A DNA stretch of 64,000 nt from Arenibacter algicola (GCF_000733925.1 NZ_JPOO01000003.1:1922001-1986000), one strand, 5' to 3'; counted from the stretch's first letter, positions 1-9,213 are shown. Numbers and translations are program-made. The notes: a model not told the origin generated them from the letters alone.

Positions 1-1
1 T

Positions 2-1849
2 TCAAAACTAATGAAAGGAGCCATAGGCACCAATAATCTGGATTGCAATGCGCGCCTATGTATGGCAAGTGCCGTAACAGGCTTCCTGACCAGCTTTGGT
101 GCGGATGAACCAATGGGTTGCTATGAAGATATTGATCATGCAGATTACTTTGTAACTTGGGGTAATAATATGGCCGAAATGCACCCTGTATTATTCTCGA
201 GAATGCTGGAGCAGAAATCACAACGCGGTGCCAAAATTATTGATTTTGCCACAAGAACAACACGCTCCAGTACGGCATCGGACAAGTCCATTCTATTTGA
301 GCCCCAAACCGATCTAGCAGTTGCCAATGCCATTTGTTATGAGATTATCAAGAATGGCTGGGTAAACAAATCCTTTGTTGAAAATCACTGTAGTTTTAGC
401 AAAGGGCTCACCAATATGGGATACGGCCTGGAAGACCATTATGAATTTACGGATAAGCCAGAAAAAATAAACTTTGATGCCTATAAGGAGTTTCTGAAAG
501 ATTACAGTCCGGAAAAGGTTTCAAAATATTCTAAAGTCTCCGTGAAGGACATTAAATATTTAGCCTCTATTTATGGTGATCCAAATAAAAAGGTAGTTTC
601 CTATTGGTGTATGGGAATGAACCAACATACGCGCGGAACTTGGATAAATAATTTAGTATACAATATACATTTACTAACCGGAAAAATTTCCCAACCGGGG
701 AATGGCCCATTTTCCCTAACTGGGCAACCTTCCGCTTGTGGCACTGCCCGCGAGGTGGGCACTTTTACCCATAAATTACCTCACGGTGTCGTAACCAATA
801 AGGAAGATAGGGAGATGGCCGCAAGAATTTGGAAGGTCCCTGTCGACAATATTCCAGCCAAACCCACCTATCACGCAACTGAAATGTTTAGGGCCGTAGA
901 CAGAGGGGATATCAAGTTTATATGGATCCAAGCCACTAATCCGTTGGTTTCACTACCAAAAACGAGCCGTTACAGGCCAGGAATGGAAAAGGATTCTTGT
1001 TTTATTGTTGTTTCAGATGTGTTTCCAACGCCTACCTCGGATGTCGCAGATGTTATTCTTCCTGCGTCCTGGCATATCGAGAAAAGTGGACTTTATGGCA
1101 ACTCTGAAAGAAGAACCCAACATTGGGACAAAATGGTGGAAGGTCCTGGTGAGTCTACAGCAGATGCCTGGATGTTTATCGAAGTAGCAAAACGAATGGG
1201 ATATGGAAATCTGTTTCCCTATAGCAAAGAAAACCACGTAGAGGAAATATACAACGAATACAGACAGTTCCATGAAGGTGCCAAACACGGTATGGCACCA
1301 TTGGAAGTTCTGAAAAAAGAATCTGGCGCCATTTGGCCCTATGTAAACGGAAAATCGACCCAATGGCGATTTAACGCGAAATATGATCCTGCCTGTTCCA
1401 ATGGCAAAGACTTTCATTTTTATGGAAAACCAGATGGAAAAGCTGTGATATGGCAACGCCCTTTTGAAGAAGCTCCGGAAAAACCAGATCAAGAATATCC
1501 ATTCTGGTTGAATACAGGACGTGTAATTGAACACTGGCACACCGGTTCCATGACCCGCAGAATCCCCGTATTACATCAAGCCATGCCCCATGCCTATGTG
1601 GAGTTTCATCCGGATGATGCCAAGTCATTAGGCATAAGAAATGGCGAAAATATCAAAATAACCTCCCGTAGGGGCTCTTGTAAATTACCCGCTTCTATTA
1701 ACGAAAGAGGACTGCCCACCAAAGGACAGGTATTTGTTCCGTTCTTTGACGAAAATATGCTTATTAACGATGTGACTCTTGATGCTTTCTGTCCCATTTC
1801 CAAAGAACCTGATTACAAGAAATGCGCTGTTAAAGTTGAAAAAGCATAA
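2..1849 (+). CDS. napA: Periplasmic nitrate reductase catalytic subunit NapA (5'-truncated)
   Basis: This is the large molybdopterin subunit that reduces nitrate to nitrite in the periplasm. The reading frame is open to the window edge, so the first in-frame ATG at base 11 is internal. The missing N-terminus would carry the Tat signal and the [4Fe-4S] cysteines. The visible part opens with the segment NLDCNARLCMAS, which contains the molybdenum-ligand cysteine. It continues through the bis-MGD fold (MGMNQHTRGTW, LTGKISQPGNGPFSLTGQPSA, ATNPLVSLP) to the C-terminal dinucleotide-binding domain (NTGRVIEHWHTGSMTRR). The next gene starts 3 bp after the stop, so this is the head of a nap operon. Family assignment is very secure. 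Confidence 0.96.
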   Translation, partial: SKLMKGAIGTNNLDCNARLCMASAVTGFLTSFGADEPMGCYEDIDHADYFVTWGNNMAEMHPVLFSRMLEQKSQRGAKIIDFATRTTRSSTASDKSILFEPQTDLAVANAICYEIIKNGWVNKSFVENHCSFSKGLTNMGYGLEDHYEFTDKPEKINFDAYKEFLKDYSPEKVSKYSKVSVKDIKYLASIYGDPNKKVVSYWCMGMNQHTRGTWINNLVYNIHLLTGKISQPGNGPFSLTGQPSACGTAREVGTFTHKLPHGVVTNKEDREMAARIWKVPVDNIPAKPTYHATEMFRAVDRGDIKFIWIQATNPLVSLPKTSRYRPGMEKDSCFIVVSDVFPTPTSDVADVILPASWHIEKSGLYGNSERRTQHWDKMVEGPGESTADAWMFIEVAKRMGYGNLFPYSKENHVEEIYNEYRQFHEGAKHGMAPLEVLKKESGAIWPYVNGKSTQWRFNAKYDPACSNGKDFHFYGKPDGKAVIWQRPFEEAPEKPDQEYPFWLNTGRVIEHWHTGSMTRRIPVLHQAMPHAYVEFHPDDAKSLGIRNGENIKITSRRGSCKLPASINERGLPTKGQVFVPFFDENMLINDVTLDAFCPISKEPDYKKCAVKVEKA

Positions 1850-1852
1850 AAT

Positions 1853-2569
1853 ATGAAAAAGAGACTGGGAATCATATCATTTTTTGTAATCATCTTCATA
1901 GCGTTTATAATCACTTGGAACTATAGTTACCAAGAAGGATTGGAAGAAGCAGACATCCCTACTATTGATACTCCCACTGGAAATTTTATTCCTTCGGAAA
2001 GTAATGTTTTTAAGAGGTTCGACAATAAAGGCATGGATTACTCAAATATGCCAATAGACCAGAACCATCAACGTACACTTGAAAGTTACTATGACAACAG
2101 GGCTTATCCCGGAGCTCCACCAAGTATTCCACATCCGGTAGCGAAGGATCGAAGCCTGGGAGGTAACACCTGCTTGCAATGTCACCAGAATGGCGGATTT
2201 GTAGAAAAATTCAATGCATACGCCCCTGTAACCCCGCATCCTGAGATGATAAATTGTCGGCAATGCCATGTTGCCATAAACTCTAATGATACCTTTAGGG
2301 AATTTGCTTTCGCGAAAGTACAACCTCCAAAAGTAGGTGTCGGCGCCAACAATGCCATGCCCGGAAGTCCGCCTATGATCCCCCACCAATTACAGATGAG
2401 GGAAAACTGCATTTCCTGTCATTCCGGACCAAGCGCTCCTAAAGAAATTAGAGTCTCACATCCGGAGCGCATTAATTGTAGACAATGCCATTTACCCATA
2501 AAAAATGAGAAACTCCAAATGGATGCCAGCACCTTCCTAAGACAATTTAATAGTTCATATGAAGAATAA
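1853..2569 (+). CDS. napB: NapB-like tetraheme cytochrome c with internal duplication
   Basis: This is the electron-transfer partner of NapA. An N-terminal hydrophobic helix (about residues 5-22) acts as signal or anchor. Four heme c motifs are visible: CLQCH (107), CRQCH (135), CISCH (186) and CRQCH (209). The usual NapB is about 150 residues with two hemes. Here the pattern proline-rich PPxIPH, CxxCH, SHP or PHP, INCRQCH occurs twice (about 84-140 and 168-214), so the protein looks like two NapB units in tandem. It follows napA by 3 bp and its end overlaps the next gene by 11 bp, which suggests translational coupling. NapB identity is strong from context and motifs; the tandem-duplication reading is my inference from the repeat. 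Confidence 0.85.
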   Translation: MKKRLGIISFFVIIFIAFIITWNYSYQEGLEEADIPTIDTPTGNFIPSESNVFKRFDNKGMDYSNMPIDQNHQRTLESYYDNRAYPGAPPSIPHPVAKDRSLGGNTCLQCHQNGGFVEKFNAYAPVTPHPEMINCRQCHVAINSNDTFREFAFAKVQPPKVGVGANNAMPGSPPMIPHQLQMRENCISCHSGPSAPKEIRVSHPERINCRQCHLPIKNEKLQMDASTFLRQFNSSYEE

Positions 2570-3188
2570 AACCCTTACATATTATTTTATAGTCCTATTC
2601 ATTCTGGGGTTCTACTCTTGCAAAGAAGAAGGGGAATATCATTCCATTTCAGATAAGATTGAAGCAGAGGGCAAACCTTACCACGGAAAGCTTAGCTCAG
2701 ACCCATTATTGGTCGATTCTGAATTAATTACAATTACCGAAGGAGAACATACATTCCTGATACCGGAAAGAAAAGGACAAATAAAATCATTTGCATGTAC
2801 GGAGTGTCATACAAGACCTGTTGCACAAATGAAGAACTCCGATGCTCAAAAAGCCCACTGGGACATTAAATTGAATCACGCAAATAGTGAGGTAATGAAT
2901 TGTGCTACCTGCCATAACGGAAATGATATGAACAATCTAAATGCCCTAACTGGCCAAAACATAGATTTCAACCTTAGCTATAAACTTTGTGCACAATGCC
3001 ACTTTAGTCAGTTCGAAGATTGGAAAGGAGGTGCCCACGGTAAAAAAGTTGCTGGATGGGCACCGCCACGAGCTTCAATGACCTGCGTAAATTGTCATAA
3101 TCCGCACAGTCCCGGTTTTGAAAAAAGGTGGCCGGTACAATTTAATACCCAAACATTGGAAGAACGAAAAGAAGGTTTAGATCATTAA
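2559..3188 (+). CDS. Tetraheme cytochrome c lipoprotein of the nap operon
   Basis: This 209-residue exported protein has a lipoprotein signal (GFYSC, lipid-attachment Cys21) and four CxxCH motifs: CTECH (80), CATCH (115), CAQCH (144) and CVNCH (176). The last is followed by NPHSPGFEKRW. It resembles small multiheme cytochromes of the NapC/NrfH and cytochrome c3 class, but is tethered by a lipid rather than a transmembrane helix. Its start lies inside the end of the NapB-like gene and the downstream Fe-S protein begins 10 bp after its stop. It probably relays electrons between the membrane quinol-oxidising module and NapAB. Function is inferred from context; heme binding is read directly. Confidence 0.82.
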   Translation: MKNKTLTYYFIVLFILGFYSCKEEGEYHSISDKIEAEGKPYHGKLSSDPLLVDSELITITEGEHTFLIPERKGQIKSFACTECHTRPVAQMKNSDAQKAHWDIKLNHANSEVMNCATCHNGNDMNNLNALTGQNIDFNLSYKLCAQCHFSQFEDWKGGAHGKKVAGWAPPRASMTCVNCHNPHSPGFEKRWPVQFNTQTLEERKEGLDH

Positions 3189-3198
3189 AAACAAAGGT

Positions 3199-4320
3199 AT
3201 GAGTGTTAGTAAAAAATGGTATTCCCTAGATCTAGGTTCAAATAAGAAAAAAGAGTCTTCCGGATCTTGTGGATGTGGTAAGGCCCAAGGTAGTTGCAAT
3301 AGCCAGAAAGAAGAACTCAGCGCCGATGAATTTTATGAGGCTGCCATCAATGCTTCAATAGGCGAGGAAAGACATAGAGATGGTTTTGAGCAGGTTTTTG
3401 ATGTAAAGATGGACAGAAGGACTGCCTTTAGAAAATTAACAGCTAGCCTCCTTATAGGAGCCGGAGCAGTTAGCACCTCTTGTAGTGTTATAGTTGACGA
3501 TGAAACTAAAGAAAAAGCACAAATTGATTGGGAAGAACAGTTTAAGGGAAACTATAAGCTAATGACCGATGACGAGAAGCAAAGTACAATTAATAGACTT
3601 ATGCGATCGTATGAATTACGTACCGGCAAGAATATTAGTATGACGGCAGAAAATGCCGCAGAAGACGTTCTCTTTGGATATGCTTTTAATATTTCGAAAT
3701 GTCAGGGGTATATGAACTGTGTAACTGCCTGCGTGGAGGAGAACAATCAAGATAGAAATTCACAAATGCAGTACATCCGTATCCACGAAATGAAAGATGG
3801 GGAAGGATTTAAGTTTGATAAGGCAGATGACAATTACTATCACGAAGTTCCTGCAGAAGGTCATTTTTATATGGGTACCCAATGCTTTCATTGCGACAAT
3901 CCACCTTGTGTGGAAGTATGCCCGGTGCAAGCCACTTGGAAAGAAGAAGATGGTCTGGTAGTCATAGATTATGATTGGTGTGTAGGGTGCCGCTATTGCA
4001 TGGCCGCCTGTCCTTATGACGGCAGAAGGTTTAACTGGAGCAAACCTGAAGTTCCAGAAAATGAAATCAATAAAAATCAGCACTATCTAGGGAATAGAAT
4101 GCGCAAAAAAGGCGTAATGGAAAAGTGCACCTTTTGCGTGCAACGTACTAGGAAAGGAAAGAATCCGGCCTGTGCCGAAGCTTGCCCAACGGGAGCAAGA
4201 ATTTTTGGCAACCTCTTAGACCCTAACAGTACCATCAGATGGGTATTGGAAAACAAAAAAGTCTTTAGGCTGAAGGAAGATTTAGGAACAGAACCCAAGT
4301 TCTGGTACTTTATGGATTAA
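3199..4320 (+). CDS. NrfC/PsrB-like [4Fe-4S] electron-transfer protein with twin-arginine segment
   Basis: This 373-residue protein carries ferredoxin-like clusters in the NrfC/DmsB/PsrB arrangement. The cysteines fall in four groups: 168/174/178, 229/232/237/241, 261/264/267/271 and 310/313/325/329. The first group lacks its second cysteine, having Tyr171 in KCQGYMNC. An unusual N-terminal extension of about 70 residues (containing SCGCGKAQGSC) precedes an internal DRRTAFRKL twin-arginine-like signal and a lipobox-like VSTSC (Cys95), as seen in some Bacteroidota Fe-S subunits of membrane oxidoreductases. With the following NrfD-like gene it probably forms a quinol-oxidising pair that feeds the Nap cytochromes. 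The family is secure; the exact partner and the cell side are inferred. Confidence 0.87.
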   Translation: MSVSKKWYSLDLGSNKKKESSGSCGCGKAQGSCNSQKEELSADEFYEAAINASIGEERHRDGFEQVFDVKMDRRTAFRKLTASLLIGAGAVSTSCSVIVDDETKEKAQIDWEEQFKGNYKLMTDDEKQSTINRLMRSYELRTGKNISMTAENAAEDVLFGYAFNISKCQGYMNCVTACVEENNQDRNSQMQYIRIHEMKDGEGFKFDKADDNYYHEVPAEGHFYMGTQCFHCDNPPCVEVCPVQATWKEEDGLVVIDYDWCVGCRYCMAACPYDGRRFNWSKPEVPENEINKNQHYLGNRMRKKGVMEKCTFCVQRTRKGKNPACAEACPTGARIFGNLLDPNSTIRWVLENKKVFRLKEDLGTEPKFWYFMD

Positions 4321-4417
4321 CCACCAAAAGGGTAGCAATAGGAAAATTGTAAACAGAACGCTGAGTATAATGATTACGGCCTCTGAGATTGATTTTCAAA
4401 TCAATATATAATATATA

Positions 4418-5653
4418 ATGGGACAACTAAAAGTATTAAAGAGTTTAGTAATCGATAGTCTGGATACCATTACCAAAGGATCTATGAAGTATCATATTTG
4501 GATGGGATTTCTGACCTTGGTGATGCTCATAGGCATGTATTGCTATTCCATTCAATTGGATGAGGGACTCAGTGTTACAGGAATGTCCGACCGGGTAAGT
4601 TGGGGACTTTATATTTCAAATTTCACCTTTTTAGTAGGAGTTGCCGCAGCCGCGGTTATGCTGGTAATGCCTACTTATGTTCTTAAGGATATAGACTTTA
4701 AACAGGCCGTCCTAATTGGCGAAGGATTGGCCGTAGCTGCCTTAATAATGTGTTTGGCCTTTGTGGTGGCCGATATGGGCGGGCCATCTGTACTTTGGCA
4801 TATGATTCCTGGAATAGGAGTTTTTAATTTTCCCAATTCGATGTTGACATGGGACGTCATAGTTTTAAACGGGTATCTTTTTATAAATATTAGTATTCCC
4901 TTTTATATACTCTTTAGACATTATCAAGGTAAGGAAGCCAAGCAAAAAGTATACGTCCCAGGGGCCGTTTTGTCCGTTTTCTGGGCCGTTGGCATTCACC
5001 TTGTGACCGCTTTTCTATACCAAGGTTTACAAGCGCGACCATTTTGGAATAATGCATTGTTAGGTCCTCGCTTCTTGGCATCGGCCTTTGCAGCTGGACC
5101 GGCATTGATAATTTTGGTCTTGGCCGTTATCCGATCTTTTACTGCGTTTAAAATAGAAGATAAAACCATCAAAAAAATTGCAATGATCGTGACCGTAGCA
5201 GCTCAAATAAATTTAATAATGCTAGTCTCAGAATTGTTCAAGGAATTCTACGCACCCACCCATCATAGCGAAAGTGCCTATTATCTTTTTTTTGGATTAC
5301 ACGGCAAGAACGCCTTGCTTCCATGGATATGGACCGCAATACCTTTAAATATTTTGGCCACGGTAATCCTAACCTTTGGTAAATTTAGAAATAATCTAAA
5401 AGTATTGTACTTCTGCTGTTTTATCCTCTTTGTGGCCATATGGATCGAGAAAGGATTTGGCTTAATAGTCCCTGGGTTTATTCCAGGACCTTACGGTAAA
5501 ATAGTAGAATACCTACCCACTAAAATAGAAATAGGGGTTACAATAGGAATTTGGGCATTGGGAGCATTTGTATTCACTATCCTTGCTAAAACCGCAATAG
5601 GTATTGAGTTGGGAGAGTTGAGTTACAAAAACAAAAATTCTTCCGGTTCCTAA
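4418..5653 (+). CDS. NrfD/PsrC-like polytopic membrane protein (quinol oxidation)
   Basis: This 411-residue protein has about ten hydrophobic segments and matches the NrfD/PsrC/DmsC-type integral membrane subunits that bind menaquinol and contain no heme. Recognisable stretches include the charged TM-start region KYHIWMGFLTLVMLIGMY, the loop SWGLYISNFTFLVGVAAA and VVADMGGPSVLWHM. It lies 97 bp after the Fe-S gene and appears to end the nap operon. No napC, napG or napH is seen. The simplest model is that this NrfCD-like pair plus the tetraheme lipoprotein replaces NapC or NapGH as the quinol dehydrogenase. The family call is firm; the role in Nap electron supply is inferred from gene order. 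Confidence 0.86.
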   Translation: MGQLKVLKSLVIDSLDTITKGSMKYHIWMGFLTLVMLIGMYCYSIQLDEGLSVTGMSDRVSWGLYISNFTFLVGVAAAAVMLVMPTYVLKDIDFKQAVLIGEGLAVAALIMCLAFVVADMGGPSVLWHMIPGIGVFNFPNSMLTWDVIVLNGYLFINISIPFYILFRHYQGKEAKQKVYVPGAVLSVFWAVGIHLVTAFLYQGLQARPFWNNALLGPRFLASAFAAGPALIILVLAVIRSFTAFKIEDKTIKKIAMIVTVAAQINLIMLVSELFKEFYAPTHHSESAYYLFFGLHGKNALLPWIWTAIPLNILATVILTFGKFRNNLKVLYFCCFILFVAIWIEKGFGLIVPGFIPGPYGKIVEYLPTKIEIGVTIGIWALGAFVFTILAKTAIGIELGELSYKNKNSSGS

Positions 5654-6196
5654 TTGCCCACTATGAAAAGGTAATCCAGCTATTAGGCCTCTAGACTTTT
5701 ATATAAAATAAAAAATATTGACATCAGCTGAGCTCAGTACAAGTTTCAACAAACCTACCTGTTGGTCTCATTTTAGCCCAGGGGCTAAAAGCCTTCCCCA
5801 CCCAGAACTTACATTAATGACAAGCCCGGCCCGACCTCATAATGTGAGAGAATCCTTAGATTGAATGAACACTTATACCATACCCTCCTAACCAAGATGA
5901 TAGGCAAAACCTAAAGTACAAGACATTTATCCTATAATGCTGATTATTCAACGAATATTAATTCACCGGCACTAATAAATTTCTCTAGTTTTAACACTTT
6001 AATCTTTAACCATTCAAGCACCATGTCCGTAATTAATTCCAGGTTTTAAACCAAAACATGATAAAAAGGTCATTTTATAGTTTTATTTGAAAAAAATTGT
6101 TTTTCTTTGAGTTTTAATCGTAGACCAACGAGGTCTTCAACGTCCTAAAATGAGAGCACTAAACCAATAAAAAAACTTACCAAATACTATTTTCCT
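5654..6196. other. Intergenic region between nap operon and norB
   Basis: No credible gene is seen in these 543 bases. The region holds a perfect 9-bp inverted repeat (listed separately) that could end the nap transcript, and AT-rich sequence upstream of norB. The word AGACATTTATCC at 5921-5932 shares the ten bases GACATTTATC with a candidate operator at 30430. Against the ten fixed positions of TGATA-N2-TATCA it has three mismatches, so it is only a weak candidate. I see no convincing TTGAT-N4-ATCAA box. Confidence 0.5.
5771..5790. terminator. Perfect inverted repeat, candidate bidirectional terminator after nap operon
   Basis: The arms TTTTAGCCC and GGGCTAAAA pair perfectly over 9 bp around a 2-base centre. 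The position, 118 bp after the NrfD-like stop, and the A/T-rich outer ends fit an intrinsic terminator. A protein-binding palindrome cannot be excluded. Confidence 0.5.
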
Positions 6197-8545
6197 ATGG
6201 ATACAACCAAATCCAAGAACAGCCCTGAGATAAAAAAGAATATCGATTATTTCATGAATACAAAAAACTGGTGGGGGCCACTGGTCTTCATCCTAATTAT
6301 AAGTTTAGCAGGTGTTGGTATGATAGGCTACCAGACCTACAACGAGGCGCCCCCTATGACAGGCTTCACAACATCTTCTGGAGAAGTTTTAATTGACAAG
6401 TCTACCATAGTACAAGGACAAATAGTTTTTCATAAATATGCCTTGATGGAATATGGTTCTTTTTTTGGCGACGGTGCACAACGAGGACCTGATTTCACCG
6501 CCGAGGCCATGCACCAGATTAATGTGTACATGAATGAATATTATCAAAAACAATTTGAAGAGTCAGAAAATAGACCGGCTACTGAATACGAGAAACAAGT
6601 AATCAATGAAAAGGTAAAACAAGAACTCAAGTCAAACACTTATGATGAAACAGTAAACACCGTAATTTTATCCGATGCTTACGAATTTGCACTGGGAAAG
6701 CTGAAGGAATACTACTTAGAAGTCTTCGCAAGTAAAAATCCAGAAAATTCCTTTTCGCTCCCAAATTATATTACAAATACACAAGAAATCGAAAGTTTAT
6801 CCAACTTTTTCTTTTGGGGAGCATGGGTCTGTGTTACCCAAAGACCTGGGGAGAGCTTTAGCTATACCCATAATTGGCCTTTCGACCCTATAGCTGGCAA
6901 TACACCAACTTCTCCAGTGATACTTTGGAGTGTTTTAGGGATGTTGGCCTTTATGTTGGTCTGTGGTGTTGTGCTCTATTTTATCGGACAGTACAATCAG
7001 TTGTCCAATAAATTCTTTAAACCTTCAACAAAAGAATTGTTGACCCTAAAACGAGTACAAGATTTTGTACCAACAAAAACCCAAAAGGCGTCCTACAAAT
7101 TTTTCTTGGTTGCCATTATTCTTTTCTTCGTTCAGGTGTCCAGCGGATTTATAACCATAAATGAATTTATTGATTATCTGGGTTATTTTGGGATTAACTT
7201 TTCCGAGTATTTTCCAGTGACCGTTTCCAGAAGCTGGCATTTGATGTTATCGCTTTATTGGATATCAACCTGTTGGATCGCATCCTCGATTTTTATTCTT
7301 CCCATATTGGCCAAAAAGGAAGTGAAGGGCCAACTCCCCCTTATCAACATTCTTTTTGTACTTCTTTTTATATTGGTTGCCGGATCATTGACTGGAATGG
7401 TGTTGGGTCCATTGGGACTTCTTGGAGATTGGTGGCATACTTTTGGACATCAAGGTTGGGAGTTTGTCGATTTTGGGCAGGCCTTTCAAGCATTGTTAAT
7501 GGTCATTTTCGTGCTTTGGGGAATTGTGGTATACCGAGGTGTGAGACCTGCTTTTATTAAGGGAATGCCATGGAATCTGCCAAATTGGATTTTGTATTCG
7601 GTAGTTGGAATTCCGTTATTGTTCATTTCTGGATTTGTTGCCCGGCCGGAAACTAATTTTGTAATCGCCGATTTTTGGCGCTGGATGGTCGTTCATATGT
7701 GGGTAGAAGCGTTTTTTGAAGTATTTATAACCGTCATCGTAAGTTACCTAATGGTATTAATGGGTCTGGTGAACCGCAATGCAGCCATTCGGGTAATTTA
7801 TTTTGCAATAATCCTATTTCTTGGAACGGGACTTCTCGGAATTTCCCATAACTTTTACTGGAATGCAAAACCTGTGGCTACTATGGCACTAGGAAGCATA
7901 TTCTCCACCCTGCAATTTGTTCCCCTTATACTATTAACCGTTGAGGCATGGCGATTCAAGAATATGCCCCGGATTGCACTAAATGGCGTCAAGCCAAGTG
8001 AACTGGGTGATTTTGGGTTTCCAGAGGTCTTCTCCTTTTTAATAGCCGTAAATTTTTGGAACTTTTTTGGTGCTGGAGTATTGGGGATAATCATCAACCT
8101 TCCTATTATGAATTATTATGAACATGGCACATATCTGACCGTTAATCACGCACATGCAGCATTAATGGGGGTTTACGGGAATATATCGCTTGCCGCAATG
8201 TTGTTCGCTTCCCGGTTATTGTTTAAATCAAACCGTTGGAATAAAAAATTGGTTAAAACAGCATTCTGGTCCATAAATATTGGACTAATGCTTATGGTAA
8301 TTTTGGATCTTCTCCCAGCAGGAATTATACAATTTAAGGAAGTGGTGGAAAACGGGTTATGGTTTGCCAGATCGGAACAGTTCATCGGGGGAGGTATCTT
8401 TAAATCACTAACCTGGTTACGAGCTATTGGGGCCTGTGTTTTTCTATTTGTGGGAGTAATACCGTTGGTATATTTTATGGGTTCAAGGGCAAAATCCTTA
8501 AAATCCAGTTCAGATTCAGTAACCCTTCTAGACGATGGGCAATAG
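6197..8545 (+). CDS. norB: Quinol-dependent nitric oxide reductase, single-subunit (qNOR)
   Basis: This enzyme reduces two NO to N2O at a heme b3/non-heme iron site, taking electrons from quinol. At 782 residues it matches single-chain qNOR, with an N-terminal NorC-like region fused to the 12-helix NorB core. The N-terminal part has one helix and a large periplasmic domain (VQGQIVFHKYALMEYGSFFG) but no CxxCH, as expected for qNOR. Core histidine motifs are visible: SWHLMLSLYW, DWWHTFGHQGWEF, HMWVEAFFEV, GISHNFYWN and VNHAHAALMGVYGN. It stands alone after a 543-bp gap, with a short cytochrome c gene downstream. It detoxifies or respires the NO that forms from nitrite. Identification is very secure. 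Confidence 0.97.
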   Translation: MDTTKSKNSPEIKKNIDYFMNTKNWWGPLVFILIISLAGVGMIGYQTYNEAPPMTGFTTSSGEVLIDKSTIVQGQIVFHKYALMEYGSFFGDGAQRGPDFTAEAMHQINVYMNEYYQKQFEESENRPATEYEKQVINEKVKQELKSNTYDETVNTVILSDAYEFALGKLKEYYLEVFASKNPENSFSLPNYITNTQEIESLSNFFFWGAWVCVTQRPGESFSYTHNWPFDPIAGNTPTSPVILWSVLGMLAFMLVCGVVLYFIGQYNQLSNKFFKPSTKELLTLKRVQDFVPTKTQKASYKFFLVAIILFFVQVSSGFITINEFIDYLGYFGINFSEYFPVTVSRSWHLMLSLYWISTCWIASSIFILPILAKKEVKGQLPLINILFVLLFILVAGSLTGMVLGPLGLLGDWWHTFGHQGWEFVDFGQAFQALLMVIFVLWGIVVYRGVRPAFIKGMPWNLPNWILYSVVGIPLLFISGFVARPETNFVIADFWRWMVVHMWVEAFFEVFITVIVSYLMVLMGLVNRNAAIRVIYFAIILFLGTGLLGISHNFYWNAKPVATMALGSIFSTLQFVPLILLTVEAWRFKNMPRIALNGVKPSELGDFGFPEVFSFLIAVNFWNFFGAGVLGIIINLPIMNYYEHGTYLTVNHAHAALMGVYGNISLAAMLFASRLLFKSNRWNKKLVKTAFWSINIGLMLMVILDLLPAGIIQFKEVVENGLWFARSEQFIGGGIFKSLTWLRAIGACVFLFVGVIPLVYFMGSRAKSLKSSSDSVTLLDDGQ

Positions 8546-8576
8546 AGCTAAGCATAGGCTATTGGGCTACTTGCTA

Positions 8577-8595
8577 TATGCATCAAAGATGCATA
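8577..8595. promoter_or_regulatory. Perfect palindrome TATGCATC-AAA-GATGCATA downstream of norB
   Basis: The arms are 8 bp and perfect around a 3-base centre, 31 bp after the norB stop and 208 bp before the cytochrome c gene. It could be a small hairpin terminator (no T-tract follows) or an operator for the downstream gene. Confidence 0.35.
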
Positions 8596-8802
8596 ACACA
8601 ACTCTAAATTAAAATAAATGGAGAAAAAAACTTTGTTATCCTTGTGAGTTTGATAATTGCAAGTTTTAAGGTTATTCGAAATCACAATTTGCTTTTTGCA
8701 ATCTTCAGTAGAAGTTGTTTGAAATTATGAGGCTGTTTTAAATTTTAATCACAAATTTCAAAATAGTCTAATAGTAGTATCGATTTTTATATTTCAAAAG
8801 TT

Positions 8803-9213
8803 ATGCAATTATTTTCAATTATTATTGGACTTCTCTTAATGTGCAGCTGTAATAGGGATAATAAATCAAAAAAAGCCTCAGACAATGCCGTGCCCGAACG
8901 TGGAGAATTGAGCATAGAATCCCAATTACTTCTTGGCAATAGGCTGTTTTCCGAAAAGACATGTATTACCTGCCATGATCTAAACAAGAATAATATAGGG
9001 CCTTCCATCAGAGAAATTATGACTATTTATAAAGAAAAAAATGGGGACATAACCGCATTTTTAAAGGGCCAGGCCAAACCAATTGTAGACACCACCTCTA
9101 GCCAAGTGGCCATTATGCAAGCTAATATTGATGGATTTTTAAAAATTGTTTCTGATGAAGAAATGAAAACCATAGCCATCTATATGCTACATGTCGATGA
9201 ATTAAACCAATAA
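8803..9213 (+). CDS. Small monoheme cytochrome c lipoprotein
   Basis: This 136-residue exported protein has a lipobox-like LLLMCSC near residue 16 and one heme c motif, CITCH, followed by DLNKNNIGPS. That is the class I (cytochrome c551/c6-type) pattern of a heme motif followed by a glycine-proline turn. A likely axial methionine lies in the C-terminal half, either in VAIMQANIDGF or in the helix EEMKTIAIYML. It lies 257 bp downstream of norB on the same strand and may supply or accept electrons in denitrification. The precise partner is unknown. Heme binding and export are read directly. Confidence 0.8.
   Translation: MQLFSIIIGLLLMCSCNRDNKSKKASDNAVPERGELSIESQLLLGNRLFSEKTCITCHDLNKNNIGPSIREIMTIYKEKNGDITAFLKGQAKPIVDTTSSQVAIMQANIDGFLKIVSDEEMKTIAIYMLHVDELNQ

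Noticed and set aside
5921..5932. Operator of the TGATA-N2-TATCA type upstream of norB
   Set aside because: Three of the ten fixed positions differ, including both outer bases; this is within chance for AT-rich sequence.
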